Below are positions 35,104 to 43,804 of a stretch of 64,000 bases of DNA, in pieces. This DNA is from Ignavibacteriales bacterium (GTDB lineage: Bacteria; Bacteroidota; Ignavibacteria; Ignavibacteriales; Ignavibacteriaceae): the NCBI GenBank assembly GCA_020061465.1, contig JAGUYG010000051.1:1-64000 (forward strand), written 5' to 3'. The position numbers and the translations under genes were made by a program. Position 1 is the stretch's first letter, and each line of letters begins with the position of its first letter. Below the pieces are notes generated by a model. That model did not search any database, was not told where the DNA came from, and saw only the letters and a list, made by a program, of their open reading frames with translations.

Positions 35104-35784
35104 ATTCTTACAGTTAAAGAATTACCGGTTGACGATAGACCAAGGGAGAAGTTGATAATGCGCGGCGCTCAGAGCTTAACGGATGCCGAGCTGATTGCTA
35201 TTCTGTTAAGGACAGGCAAAAAAGGAAAAACAGTTCTTGAGTTGGCGCAGGAATTAATTAATCAACACGGTAATCTGGCTATCCTGGCTTCAAAGCCTTT
35301 ATCGATTCTTACGAATTCAAAAGGGATAGGCAACGATAAAGCGGCAGCTCTAATGGCAGCTTTTGAACTAAGCAGAAGAGTTCTGTTTCAATCCAAATGG
35401 TTTTTGGATAAAAAAATTACCTCACCCGCTGAAATTGCGGAAGCTTTTATACCGCTTTTACGGGATAAGCTTAAAGAGGAATTTATATTAGTGTGTCTTA
35501 ACACGGCTAACAAAATTATTAAACATGAAATAATTTCGGTGGGAAATTTAAATTCAAGCATAGTTCATCCGAGAGAAATATTTAAGACTGCAATAGAAAA
35601 CTCTTCCGCGAGTGTAATACTTCTTCATAATCATCCCAGCGGAAATCCCGAACCAAGCATGGAAGACATAGCAATTACCAAAAAGTTAGTAGAAGCCGGA
35701 AAAATTCTGGAAATCCCGGTTTTTGATCATATCATCATAGCCGGTGAGTCGTATACAAGTTTTGTAGAAAAAAGATTGATTTAA
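35104..35784 (+). CDS. radC: RadC-family (JAB/MPN) protein, probable ATT start
   Basis: The family N-terminus (VKELPVDDRPREKLI) is encoded upstream of the first ATG/TTG codons and in the same frame. The only plausible initiator there is ATT at 35104, with GGAGG 6 bases before it (35093-35097). From that codon the protein has 226 residues, normal for RadC. It shows an HhH-like region (LTNSKGIGNDKAAALMAAFEL) and the JAMM metal motif LLHNHPSGNPEPSMED. RadC function is unsettled despite the name. Starting at TTG 35152 or ATG 35158 would cut off a conserved segment. Confidence 0.88.
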   Translation: MLTVKELPVDDRPREKLIMRGAQSLTDAELIAILLRTGKKGKTVLELAQELINQHGNLAILASKPLSILTNSKGIGNDKAAALMAAFELSRRVLFQSKWFLDKKITSPAEIAEAFIPLLRDKLKEEFILVCLNTANKIIKHEIISVGNLNSSIVHPREIFKTAIENSSASVILLHNHPSGNPEPSMEDIAITKKLVEAGKILEIPVFDHIIIAGESYTSFVEKRLI

Positions 35785-35923
35785 TCGAAAAAACCCAATT
35801 TTGATATCAGGGGGAAATTAATACTTGAATTTCAGGCTTGATTTTATTATATAGTAACAGTGTTTGAAGCGCTGATTTTTAAAGATAAATCTTTGTATAT
35901 ATACCATTTACGTACGGTTTATA

Positions 35924-35954
35924 TTGAAACTGAAATCTAAATATGATATATTTT
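35924..35954 (+). promoter_or_regulatory. Promoter-like element before the lipoprotein/LysM pair
   Basis: TTGAAA at 35924 and TATATTTT at 35947-35954 are spaced TTG-N20-TAnnTTT. The ATG of the lipoprotein lies 41 bases downstream, with a strong GGAGGT site. Confidence 0.45.
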
Positions 35955-35994
35955 ACCATCATTTTATAAACAAACATTAAGTGGAGGTTCAAAT

Positions 35995-36270
35995 ATGAAA
36001 GTCGTTAAATTGTTAAGAAGCACGTTCCTGATCGCTACGTTCGCCGTTACGGTAGCAGCGTTAAGCGGTTGCGGCGGCGTCAGTGAGGCTCAGTTGGCAG
36101 AACTAAGAAATTTAAGAGCTGAGGTCAACTCACTTGAAGCTGAAGCAAATGCGCTTAAAGAAGAAAGAGCCCGCCTTGAGAGAGATATTGCAGAGAAGAA
36201 TGCAAAGCTTGAACAATGCGCTAAAGAAAAAGAAGAAGCTGAAGCAAATTTGGAGAAATTACCCAAGTAA
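35995..36270 (+). CDS. Small coiled-coil lipoprotein
   Basis: The 91-residue protein has a lipoprotein signal with lipobox ALSGC (Cys26) and then one continuous charged helix with heptad pattern (LAELRNLRAEVNSLEAEANA, EERARLERDIAEKNAKLEQC). It resembles Lpp/YbgF-like coiled-coil lipoproteins that form trimers between outer membrane and peptidoglycan. The next gene encodes a LysM protein, which supports a cell-wall role. The exact function is unknown. Confidence 0.75.
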   Translation: MKVVKLLRSTFLIATFAVTVAALSGCGGVSEAQLAELRNLRAEVNSLEAEANALKEERARLERDIAEKNAKLEQCAKEKEEAEANLEKLPK

Positions 36271-36315
36271 TTTCAATTTGAATTTTTTTAATAACTTGAA
36301 ATTGGAGGAAGTTTT

Positions 36316-36996
36316 ATGAAAGTAACAAAATATTTGGTAAGTGTTTTTTCGCTCCTACTCCTCTTCTCTGTAACAATAATTGCTCAAGATGCAGATATGA
36401 CCGTAGAGCAATGGGAAGCCGAGATGAGCCGTCTTAAAGCAAAGCATCAAACCCTAACTCAGGAGATTCAAGCCCTTCAGGCTGATGTTAATAATTTGAA
36501 ATCAATGGAACTGCAAAGCTACGAGGACTGCCTCGATGAGCTTTATGCTATGGTCGGCGCAACTAAAGCAGACGTTGATAATTTCAGAAAAGCTGTTGCC
36601 GAACTTGACGGCAAAATTAAAAGAAAAGAAGGTCCGAAAGCCGATAGACAAAAAGACCTGAATGCATTGAAGATGAATAAAATTAGTGCTCTCCCGGAAT
36701 TTTTCGATAGAGTACACAATCAGATACAAAGAAACTTAGATGCATGGGTTGAAGAGCCTACAGAAATAGTTTATACCGTAGTTAAAGGGGATCACCTGTG
36801 GGGCATTGCAAAGAAACCACAGCACTACGGAAATCCTTTTGCTTGGCCAATCATCTATAAAGCTAATAGGGATCAAATTAAAAACCCGGATTTAATTTAT
36901 CCAAATCAGAAGTTTAAAATTCCTGCTCTTACCGAAGAAGAAAAAGCCAAGTACGATAAGATCAGAAGAAATTACAAGCCGGCTCCGGTTCAATAA
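36316..36996 (+). CDS. Secreted coiled-coil LysM protein
   Basis: 226 residues: a signal peptide (about 1-24, TIIAQ), a coiled-coil segment (about 30-135), then a LysM-type domain (VVKGDHLWGIAKKPQHYGNPFAWPIIY... LIYPNQKFKIP) near residues 155-205. LysM binds N-acetylglucosamine polymers, so the protein probably attaches to peptidoglycan. It has a GGAGG ribosome site and follows the coiled-coil lipoprotein by 45 bases. A terminator ends the pair. Confidence 0.85.
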   Translation: MKVTKYLVSVFSLLLLFSVTIIAQDADMTVEQWEAEMSRLKAKHQTLTQEIQALQADVNNLKSMELQSYEDCLDELYAMVGATKADVDNFRKAVAELDGKIKRKEGPKADRQKDLNALKMNKISALPEFFDRVHNQIQRNLDAWVEEPTEIVYTVVKGDHLWGIAKKPQHYGNPFAWPIIYKANRDQIKNPDLIYPNQKFKIPALTEEEKAKYDKIRRNYKPAPVQ

Positions 36997-37039
36997 TAGG
37001 AATTAAATTTTCTGAATGAATAATAATTTTGAATTGATT

Positions 37040-37075
37040 AACCCTTGTCGCCCATGGGTGATAAGGGTTTTTTTA
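37040..37075 (+). terminator. Rho-independent terminator after the LysM gene
   Basis: AACCCTT and AAGGGTT form the outer stem, and the middle (TCGCCCATGGGTGA) adds an inner CCCATGGG dyad. A T-run follows. It separates the LysM gene from phoH, which starts 18 bases later. Confidence 0.85.
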
Positions 37076-37093
37076 TTTAAATGAGAATTTAGA

Positions 37094-38059
37094 ATGACAA
37101 CGGTCGAGAAACGATTAACCTTAGACAATATCAACATGTTATCCCTGCTGGGAACAAATGATAGTAATCTTTCATTAATAGAAGACAGATTTAATGCCCA
37201 GATAATTGTAAGAGGAGATAATGTAATTCTAAAAGGGGTTGACGAAGAAGTTGATACAATAGAAAAAGTATTTAAGGAAATGGTTTATGTATTGAACACA
37301 AGCGGTAATCTAAAATCCTCGGACGTTGAAACCATATTAGACCTTACACTTCAAGGTAAAGAAATAATCAGCGATAAGGATTATGATGCCATTGTTCTTT
37401 ATACGAAGAATGATGTTATTAAAGCAAAAAGCACCGGACAGCTAAACTATCTGCAAACAGCACTTAAAAATGACATCTGTTTTGTGATAGGTCCTGCGGG
37501 TACAGGAAAAACCTACCTTGCAGTAGCATTAGCAGTATCTGCATTAAAAAAGGGATTGGTAAACAAAATTGTGCTCGCCCGTCCCGCAGTTGAAGCCGGT
37601 GAAAGTTTAGGTTTCCTTCCGGGTGACTTTCGCGAAAAGATTGATCCATATCTGCGTCCTCTTTATGATGCATTAGACGATATGATGCCTTCAGAAAAGT
37701 TAAGAGCCTACATTGAGAAAAGAATTGTCGAAATAGTACCTTTAGCTTACATGAGGGGAAGAACATTGAATAATTCGTTCGTAATTTTAGATGAAGCGCA
37801 AAACTCGACTGCAGTTCAGATGAAAATGTTTTTAACCAGGCTTGGAGTTAATTCCAAATCGATTATAACAGGCGACATCACTCAAATTGACCTCCCGCCT
37901 AAAACGGTAAGCGGACTTGTGCAAGCTAAAGAAATTCTCAGCGATATTGAAGGCGTCGGTTTTGTTTATCTTGACAAAGCCGATGTTGTCCGCCATAAGT
38001 TAGTTAAAGATATAATTAATGCTTATGAGAAGTTTCATACATCTCAAAACGGAATGTGA
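37094..38059 (+). CDS. phoH: PhoH-family ATPase
   Basis: The 321-residue protein has a KH-like N-terminal region (IEDRFNAQIIVRGDNVILKG) and an ATPase with Walker A GPAGTGKT near 133-140, ARPAVEAGESLGFLPGD near 160 and Walker B FVILDEAQN near 230, then a GDITQIDLP motif. PhoH-like proteins are linked to RNA metabolism and are often near ybeY; no ybeY is seen here. The assignment is safe, the physiological role is not settled. Confidence 0.93.
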   Translation: MTTVEKRLTLDNINMLSLLGTNDSNLSLIEDRFNAQIIVRGDNVILKGVDEEVDTIEKVFKEMVYVLNTSGNLKSSDVETILDLTLQGKEIISDKDYDAIVLYTKNDVIKAKSTGQLNYLQTALKNDICFVIGPAGTGKTYLAVALAVSALKKGLVNKIVLARPAVEAGESLGFLPGDFREKIDPYLRPLYDALDDMMPSEKLRAYIEKRIVEIVPLAYMRGRTLNNSFVILDEAQNSTAVQMKMFLTRLGVNSKSIITGDITQIDLPPKTVSGLVQAKEILSDIEGVGFVYLDKADVVRHKLVKDIINAYEKFHTSQNGM

Positions 38060-38112
38060 TTATATCTATTTACACAATGGGCTGGCTAATTGTACCGCGT
38101 AATTCCAATGGA

Positions 38113-38940
38113 TTAAATTTTTTTCAATGCAGTTTTACTTTCGTTCCAATATTTATCCATCTCTTCAAGATTAGATTCATTTATGCTTTTTCCGTTATCG
38201 CGTAATTTTTGCTCAATATATTTAAATCGCTTGGTGAATTTTTTATTCGTTTTCCTTAAAGCATTTTCAGGATTTATCTCCAGGAATCTTGCATAATTAA
38301 CCAAAGCAAAAAACACATCGCCTAATTCATCTTCCAGCTTTAGGTTATAAATTTTATCCGGTTCATCCAAGCGATCCTTTTTACTTTTTCCTTTTGACTT
38401 TTCACTTTTTTCTTTTTCCGCCTGATGCATTTCTTCTATTTCTTCAATTACTTTTTTCCAGACATCTTCTTTATTTTCCCAATCGAAGCCTACTTTTGCA
38501 GCTTTTTCCTGTAAACGATAAGCTTTTTGAAGGGCTGGTAATTTTTCGGGTACACCTTCTAAAACGGAATTTCGTCCTTCGCTTAGCTTAATTGATTCCC
38601 AATTTTTCTTTACCTGTTCAGGACCCGAAACCTCAACATCTCCAAAAACATGCGGATGCCGACGTATCAATTTTTCTTTAATGGAATCGATAACCATTTC
38701 AAGAGTGAATTTACTATCATCTTCTGCAATTACGCTATGGAATACAACGTGAAGCAGCAAGTCACCAAGCTCGTTCTTAAGCTCATCGAAATTGTTTTCA
38801 TCGATTGCTTCTACAACTTCATGCGCTTCTTCCAAAGTGGCTGCTTTAATAGATTCATTTGTCTGTTCTCTGTCCCATGGACATTCTTTGCGAAGGCGTT
38901 TCACTATTTCCACAAATTCTTTAAATTTAACATCAATCAT
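38113..38940 (-). CDS. mazG: MazG nucleoside triphosphate pyrophosphohydrolase
   Basis: The 275-residue protein has two MazG modules. The first has CPWDREQTNESIKAATLEEAHEVVEAI and ELGDLLLHVVFHS. The second has GFDWENKEDVWKKVIEEIEEM and LEDELGDVFFALVNYAR. The Glu/Asp residues bind Mg. It degrades non-canonical or excess NTPs. A Lys/Ser-rich insert (EKSEKSKGKSKKDR) separates the halves of the second module. It converges with phoH. Confidence 0.94.
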   Translation of the reverse strand: MIDVKFKEFVEIVKRLRKECPWDREQTNESIKAATLEEAHEVVEAIDENNFDELKNELGDLLLHVVFHSVIAEDDSKFTLEMVIDSIKEKLIRRHPHVFGDVEVSGPEQVKKNWESIKLSEGRNSVLEGVPEKLPALQKAYRLQEKAAKVGFDWENKEDVWKKVIEEIEEMHQAEKEKSEKSKGKSKKDRLDEPDKIYNLKLEDELGDVFFALVNYARFLEINPENALRKTNKKFTKRFKYIEQKLRDNGKSINESNLEEMDKYWNESKTALKKI

Positions 38941-39038
38941 ATTATATATTCTCTCTTAATAAATTTAGGGGTAGCTGTTTAGCTTGCCAAAATGCGAACA
39001 AAAATAAGAAAAAACATTAACCATAAAAAGGAGCAGTC

Positions 39039-39494
39039 ATGATCGAAAAAAGAATCACCGAATTGGGGTATACTTTGCCCGAAGCGCCAAAACCGTTAGC
39101 TGCATATATTCCGGCTTTAAAGGTGGGCGATTTTATCTACACTGCCGGACAAATTCCATTAGAAAATGGTTCGTTGAAATATTCCGGAAAATTAGGCAGA
39201 GAGATTACCGAGGAAGAAGGGAAAAGAGCAGCCGAAATTTGTGCGTTAAATTGTCTTAGCGTAATTAAAAGCGTTATAGGAAGTCTCGATAAAATAGACA
39301 GGATTGTTAAGCTTACGGTATTCGTCAACAGTGCTGATGGATTTATTAGCCAGCCTCAGGTAGCAAATGGTGCATCGGAATTAATCGGTAAAATTTTCGG
39401 AGAGAAAGGAAAACATGTAAGAAGCGCTGTAGGGGTAAACGAACTACCGCTGAACGCACCTGTTGAAATTGAAATGATAGTTAAATTAAAATGA
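39039..39494 (+). CDS. RidA/YjgF-family protein
   Basis: The 151-residue protein of the long RidA type has GYTLPEAPKPLAAYIPALKVGDFIYTAGQIP, EEGKRAAEICALNCL, IVKLTVFVNS and RSAVGVNELPLNAPVEIEMI. Members hydrolyse reactive enamine/imine intermediates; this subgroup lacks the last conserved motif of classical RidA in part, so the exact activity is uncertain. An AAGGAG site precedes the ATG. Confidence 0.9.
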   Translation: MIEKRITELGYTLPEAPKPLAAYIPALKVGDFIYTAGQIPLENGSLKYSGKLGREITEEEGKRAAEICALNCLSVIKSVIGSLDKIDRIVKLTVFVNSADGFISQPQVANGASELIGKIFGEKGKHVRSAVGVNELPLNAPVEIEMIVKLK

Positions 39495-39845
39495 GTTTAT
39501 AATGAATAGTTGTTAAAAAGCAAGCACGGGTTTGAAAAATGATTTGACTATCATGTAAATTATTTTTACGTTAATACCAAAATTAAGAGGCGCCTTGATG
39601 TTCCGGGGTAAACATAGAGCAGCTTCATTTGAGGGACCAAATTTTCACTCCTCCAGGAAAATTTGCACACGAGTTAATTCTTTTCTCGCCATGTTTTACC
39701 GCAGCGGAATAAACAACAGCTTTTTAACTTATGTCAGATTCAACTTATGTATTGTAAATAATGTCTTGATAAAATAAGAGTACGAATTATCCCGTATAAT
39801 GAAAGTGTGATCTGAAATTGGTATACAGAAAAACATAGGGATTAT
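39495..39845. other. Spacer between ridA-like and T9SS genes
   Basis: No convincing gene. A 59-codon frame at 39598-39777 has a GAGG sequence 7 bases before its ATG, but its product shows no recognisable pattern. AT-rich sequence fills the rest. Confidence 0.4.
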
Positions 39846-40682
39846 ATGAAAGCGGAAAATATATCTTTATTAGCAATATTCTTCGCTGTATCTATTTTAT
39901 ATTCAGCAAATGTACAGCTTAAGGCAGATGAAGTTGTAATCTATTCAAATTCATTCGAGTCATCGGATGATACTATTGGATGGCATGTAAACGCCGATAT
40001 TCAATTCCATTTAGAAGCGCCTCCAAACGGCGGTGAACAATCACTTTACGTTTCCGGCGGATGTATTGTTCCTCATTTTTGGACAGAACTGGGTCCATTT
40101 GAAAAGGATATATTTTTGCTTCTCCGCTGCTGGGGAAAAAATCTTGGTATAGGAGGAGGAGTTTCAATTGAAGTGGAGGGTGATTATCCGCGGGCAGCTT
40201 CCCACATTTATATAAATCAAAAAGAGTGGACTTATTATGAAAGTAAAGACACATTATTCTGTCCGGCAGGAAAGGAAATCATTCTTTCGATGGTTTCGGG
40301 AGGATTTGTTTCAAGTGCAATGTTAGTCGATCTTGTTGAAATAATAAATGTTGATGTTCTAACTTCAGTCGGAGAACAACGAAATAATTTGATGCCTCAA
40401 ACAATAAACTTACTTCAAAACTATCCCAATCCATTCAACCCTGTAACAAGAATAAAGTATATTATACCTTCAGATGTTAGGCGTGAGTCTTCAAATGTAA
40501 CATTAAGAGTTTATGATGTACTCGGAAAGGAAATTGCTATTTTAGTCAATGAAGAACAATCCGCAGGCGAGTATGAAGTTGAGTTTAATGCTTCAAAATA
40601 CAATTTAACAAGCGGTATCTATTTATATATTTTGAAAACAGAAGAAAAAACATTTGGTAATAAGATGTGTTTGATACAATAA
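39846..40682 (+). CDS. Secreted protein with T9SS sorting domain
   Basis: 278 residues: a signal peptide (about 1-29), a beta-rich domain of ~150 residues with FESSDDTIGWHVNADIQFH and GGEQSLYVSGGC, which looks like a jelly-roll/carbohydrate-binding-type sandwich. The final ~85 residues are a T9SS C-terminal domain with NYPNPFNPVTRI and KIT-like tail. The domain's ligand is unknown. Its T9SS domain is closely similar to that of the next gene but with a different short insert after IPSD. Confidence 0.75.
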   Translation: MKAENISLLAIFFAVSILYSANVQLKADEVVIYSNSFESSDDTIGWHVNADIQFHLEAPPNGGEQSLYVSGGCIVPHFWTELGPFEKDIFLLLRCWGKNLGIGGGVSIEVEGDYPRAASHIYINQKEWTYYESKDTLFCPAGKEIILSMVSGGFVSSAMLVDLVEIINVDVLTSVGEQRNNLMPQTINLLQNYPNPFNPVTRIKYIIPSDVRRESSNVTLRVYDVLGKEIAILVNEEQSAGEYEVEFNASKYNLTSGIYLYILKTEEKTFGNKMCLIQ

Positions 40683-40768
40683 TTTGTGGCTTAACTTATC
40701 AAGTTGACCTACAATATTCAAACAAAAAATGTCTTTATGATGATGAAAAATAAAATTTAGGTAATATC

Positions 40769-42925
40769 ATGAAAAAGAATAGTAAAGCTCATTTTGAATT
40801 CTATTACTTAGCTGAACTAACTCTTCAAAAAATCAAACTACTAAGCCGGTGGGAAGCAATGCTGGATAAAAAATCACTTATCTGGCTTAAGCGAAAGGGA
40901 TTTCACCTCGACCTTATTCCGCGAAAGACCATGCTGGGAAAAACTGTGTATGAAACTGTCTTTAGTACCTCTTCGCGTTATGTGGATTTTTATAAACGCA
41001 AATTTTATAACTCTCAGTTAAAGAAGACGGAAGCAAGCCAAAGGCTGGAAGGTTTTTTATTTGGTTATCCATCATGTTGTGTTAATCAATTTATTATGCA
41101 GCCATACTCTCACAACAGTTTATCAAAGGATCGGCAGAAGCGATTGTTTTATTGGGCTTGCTTAAACTGCAGGGTTACACCTGAGTTGATTCCTTATTAT
41201 GATTCTGTTTATAATGAAACCGAAGAATGGTTTAATTATCATTTTCCCGATGAACGAATTAATGCCGTAAATAAATATCGGAAAAAAATAATAACTGCTG
41301 CCGCTGCAATTCTATTTTCAGCAGGATTATCTTATGGGCAGAGTGAAAACGATACCACACATTACATTCCTTTACCGGATGATCTTAATCTTAATGGATT
41401 AACCTACGCAGAAGAAGTATATCTCGGTGCTTACGATTATAGCAAAATAAGAACCAGCCATCAGTTTGCACTTTTTTATAAATCGATTATCGATTCCCTT
41501 CCTAATACGGTGCAAACAAACAGAACTTACCGGGAAGATTACAAAATGGATGGTGTAGTTATGTGTCCCAAATGTGGTTTATATGTGAATATGGGATTTG
41601 TAAAAATAATTAATCCGCTGAGAAAACTTGAATTAGATATTCCCTACTTGGGTTTACATTTTATGGAATTCGGTCATTTTTCTTATGGCGATGACGATAC
41701 TTTTAGCAGAACTAATATCGATACGCTTAAGAAAATTTTATTCCCCTTCGATCCTGAACATATTTTGCCGGTAATTGGTGATACGGACGGCGATGGATTG
41801 ACAGACGAAGAAGAAGACAGCTTATCGACTTACTATATGATTAACAACAGTGATTCTGATAATAATGGTGTACCTGATGGAGCCCAGCTCGCTGAGGAAC
41901 TTATACGTATGTTTCCCAAACTGAAAAATACGAGCGATAATATACATAGCTATATTGAATTATTACCGGTTTATGGTTTGGAAAACTGCAATGTTTGCGG
42001 TTCAGTTCATAATATGGGATATGTCGAGATTATAAATCCTGAAAATAAGAGAAAACTGCAGATACCGTTCATTGCTTTACATGCTCTCGCAAACGGAAGC
42101 TTTGGTTACAATGGATCTGTTCATCAAAATGAAAGAATTGATGCTGTTGAATTGACAAGAGCGATGAAAACACATACTATTTTTATTGATGATGATTCCG
42201 ACAATGACGGCTTGAATAATACCGAAGAATTGCATTTTAACCTGGATACAAACAATACTGATTCTAATAATAATGGAATTACTGATGCAGGAGAATTAGC
42301 TTTAAAATTCGTGGACAGCATAAAAGCATTACCAATTGAACCAAAAACTGATGGACCTTACATTAAATACATTGAAATGAAAGGCATTCACATTTGTTCA
42401 ATTTGCGGAGAAAAAGTTGTGATGGGAATAAGAAAAATTTATAATCCTCTCATTAACACAACAGAGCCTTTTGAAATCAGTAATTACGCTTTTCATTTTT
42501 TAGAAAACGGCAGCTTTGAACATGAAGGTTTCCCTTATTTGGAAGGAAATAACCGGATAGACCCAATTTTATTATCAATCTATTTAAATATTTCAATTAC
42601 AGGGATAGATGAAGACTTAACAAGAACTAACCCGCTGCAGTTCACGCTTTACCAAAACTATCCCAATCCATTCAACCCGGTAACAAAAATAAAATACTCA
42701 ATCCCGCCAGGTAGTCCCCTCTTGAGAGGGGCGAGGGGTGTGTTAGTAACACTGAAAGTTTATGATGTGCTTGGAAATGAAGTTGAATGCTTAATCAATA
42801 AGGAACAACCCGCAGGCGAGTATGAAGTTGAGTTCGACGGCAGCAATTTTACCAGCGGAATTTATTTCTATCGATTGCAGGCAGATGGGTTTGCAGCAGC
42901 TAAGAAATTTGTTTTGTTGAAATAA
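40769..42925 (+). CDS. Chimeric DUF483-like / triple CxxC-module surface protein with T9SS domain
   Basis: 718 residues. Residues 1-167 look cytosolic and contain FLFGYPSCCVNQF and FYWACLNCR, reminiscent of DUF483. A signal-like helix follows at ~171-190 (IITAAAAILFSAGLSYG). The exported part has three ~140-residue repeats, each with a CxxCG pair (Cys266/269, 407/410, 543/546), then MG..kIiNP, a histidine and GsF.y. They are separated by two calcium-binding Asp-rich linkers (DTDGDGLTDEEED, DDSDNDGLNNTEE). The end is a T9SS domain with NYPNPFNPVTKI that carries an inserted repeat-derived GSPLLRGARGV. An internal export signal after a 167-residue domain is unusual; a gene fusion or an unrecognised internal start is possible. 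Confidence 0.7.
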   Translation: MKKNSKAHFEFYYLAELTLQKIKLLSRWEAMLDKKSLIWLKRKGFHLDLIPRKTMLGKTVYETVFSTSSRYVDFYKRKFYNSQLKKTEASQRLEGFLFGYPSCCVNQFIMQPYSHNSLSKDRQKRLFYWACLNCRVTPELIPYYDSVYNETEEWFNYHFPDERINAVNKYRKKIITAAAAILFSAGLSYGQSENDTTHYIPLPDDLNLNGLTYAEEVYLGAYDYSKIRTSHQFALFYKSIIDSLPNTVQTNRTYREDYKMDGVVMCPKCGLYVNMGFVKIINPLRKLELDIPYLGLHFMEFGHFSYGDDDTFSRTNIDTLKKILFPFDPEHILPVIGDTDGDGLTDEEEDSLSTYYMINNSDSDNNGVPDGAQLAEELIRMFPKLKNTSDNIHSYIELLPVYGLENCNVCGSVHNMGYVEIINPENKRKLQIPFIALHALANGSFGYNGSVHQNERIDAVELTRAMKTHTIFIDDDSDNDGLNNTEELHFNLDTNNTDSNNNGITDAGELALKFVDSIKALPIEPKTDGPYIKYIEMKGIHICSICGEKVVMGIRKIYNPLINTTEPFEISNYAFHFLENGSFEHEGFPYLEGNNRIDPILLSIYLNISITGIDEDLTRTNPLQFTLYQNYPNPFNPVTKIKYSIPPGSPLLRGARGVLVTLKVYDVLGNEVECLINKEQPAGEYEVEFDGSNFTSGIYFYRLQADGFAAAKKFVLLK
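42713..42745 (+). repeat. Palindromic repeat inserted in frame in the T9SS-domain coding sequence
   Basis: CCCCTC-TTGA-GAGGGG (42716-42731) followed by CGAGGGGTGTGTTAG is a hairpin repeat of a type often scattered in Bacteroidota/Ignavibacteria genomes. It keeps the frame and adds about ten residues. The related hairpins at 48455 and 48551 lie outside genes. Confidence 0.55.
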
Positions 42926-43001
42926 TCGGTGATACATATATAGCACAAAGAATATTTTTTTCGACTTTGTGCGACATTTCGTAATTCGTGAACATTCGTG
43001 C

Positions 43002-43799
43002 TCATTCGTGGCTTCCTGCTAATAGCAGAGCCTTTAATTTCCTAATCAATTCTAAAGTTTCATTGTATGAGCCGTTTTCGTTCATTAGAGATTTAATTAC
43101 AGCGCTGCCGACAATCACACCATCGCAGTATGGTTTGTATGATTCAACGTCGTCGGGAGTTGATATGCCGAATCCAACCAGCATTTTATTTTTAGAAATG
43201 TGAGTTCGCACTCTTTCCACAAACTCAATATTTGATTTCGCTTCTTTTCTCATACCGGTCGTACCGCTTACGCTGACGCAGTAAACAAACCCGCGGCTCT
43301 TTTCATCTATCAATTTTATTCTTTCATTCGGTGTAGTTGGTGTTACGAGCAATATTACATCCAAGCCGGAAAAATGATTTTCGAAAAAATTATCGTACTC
43401 TTCTATCGGAACATCTGGAATGATAACCCCTGCAGCACCCGAAGCTTTTGCTCTTTTCGCGAATCTTTCCATTCCAAAATTGAGCACCGGATTAGCATAA
43501 CCCATCATTATAACAGGTTTATCAGTTTGGTTTGAAATTTCTTTAACATAAATAAACACATCATCCAGCGTTACGCCATTTTCAATTGCGGCTTGCGACG
43601 ATTGTTGAATTATTGGACCATCAGCTAAAGGATCGCTGAATGGAAATCCGATTTCCAATAAATCAGCTCCGGCGTTTAGAACATCGAGTGCAAGTTTTGT
43701 GAATGATTGTTTGTCGGGAAAACCAGCAGTAAGAAAAATAGAGAGAACTTTTTCTCCGTTCCCGTTTTTATTTTTGATGTAATCTGAAGTAAGAGACAT
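43002..43799 (-). CDS. trpA: Tryptophan synthase alpha subunit
   Basis: The 265-residue TIM-barrel protein has LLEIGFPFSDPLADGPIIQ (catalytic Glu/Asp region), VIIPDVPIEEYD, LLVTPTTPNERI, VYCVSVSGTTG and VGFGISTPDDV. It cleaves indole-3-glycerol phosphate to indole and passes it to TrpB. It is the last gene of the trp operon, and is separated from trpB by a toxin-antitoxin pair. The stop of the toxin gene is 5 bases before its ATG. Confidence 0.96.
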   Translation of the reverse strand: MSLTSDYIKNKNGNGEKVLSIFLTAGFPDKQSFTKLALDVLNAGADLLEIGFPFSDPLADGPIIQQSSQAAIENGVTLDDVFIYVKEISNQTDKPVIMMGYANPVLNFGMERFAKRAKASGAAGVIIPDVPIEEYDNFFENHFSGLDVILLVTPTTPNERIKLIDEKSRGFVYCVSVSGTTGMRKEAKSNIEFVERVRTHISKNKMLVGFGISTPDDVESYKPYCDGVIVGSAVIKSLMNENGSYNETLELIRKLKALLLAGSHE

Positions 43800-43804
43800 A
43801 GTGG

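Noticed and set aside
35785-35994. Possible riboswitch or small RNA upstream of the lipoprotein gene
   Set aside because: Only a promoter-like element can be supported; no conserved riboswitch core is visible.
39595-39777. Small frame of 59-60 codons with a GAGG before its ATG
   Set aside because: No recognisable protein pattern, irregular composition, and the spacer otherwise looks non-coding; kept only as a remark in the spacer entry.
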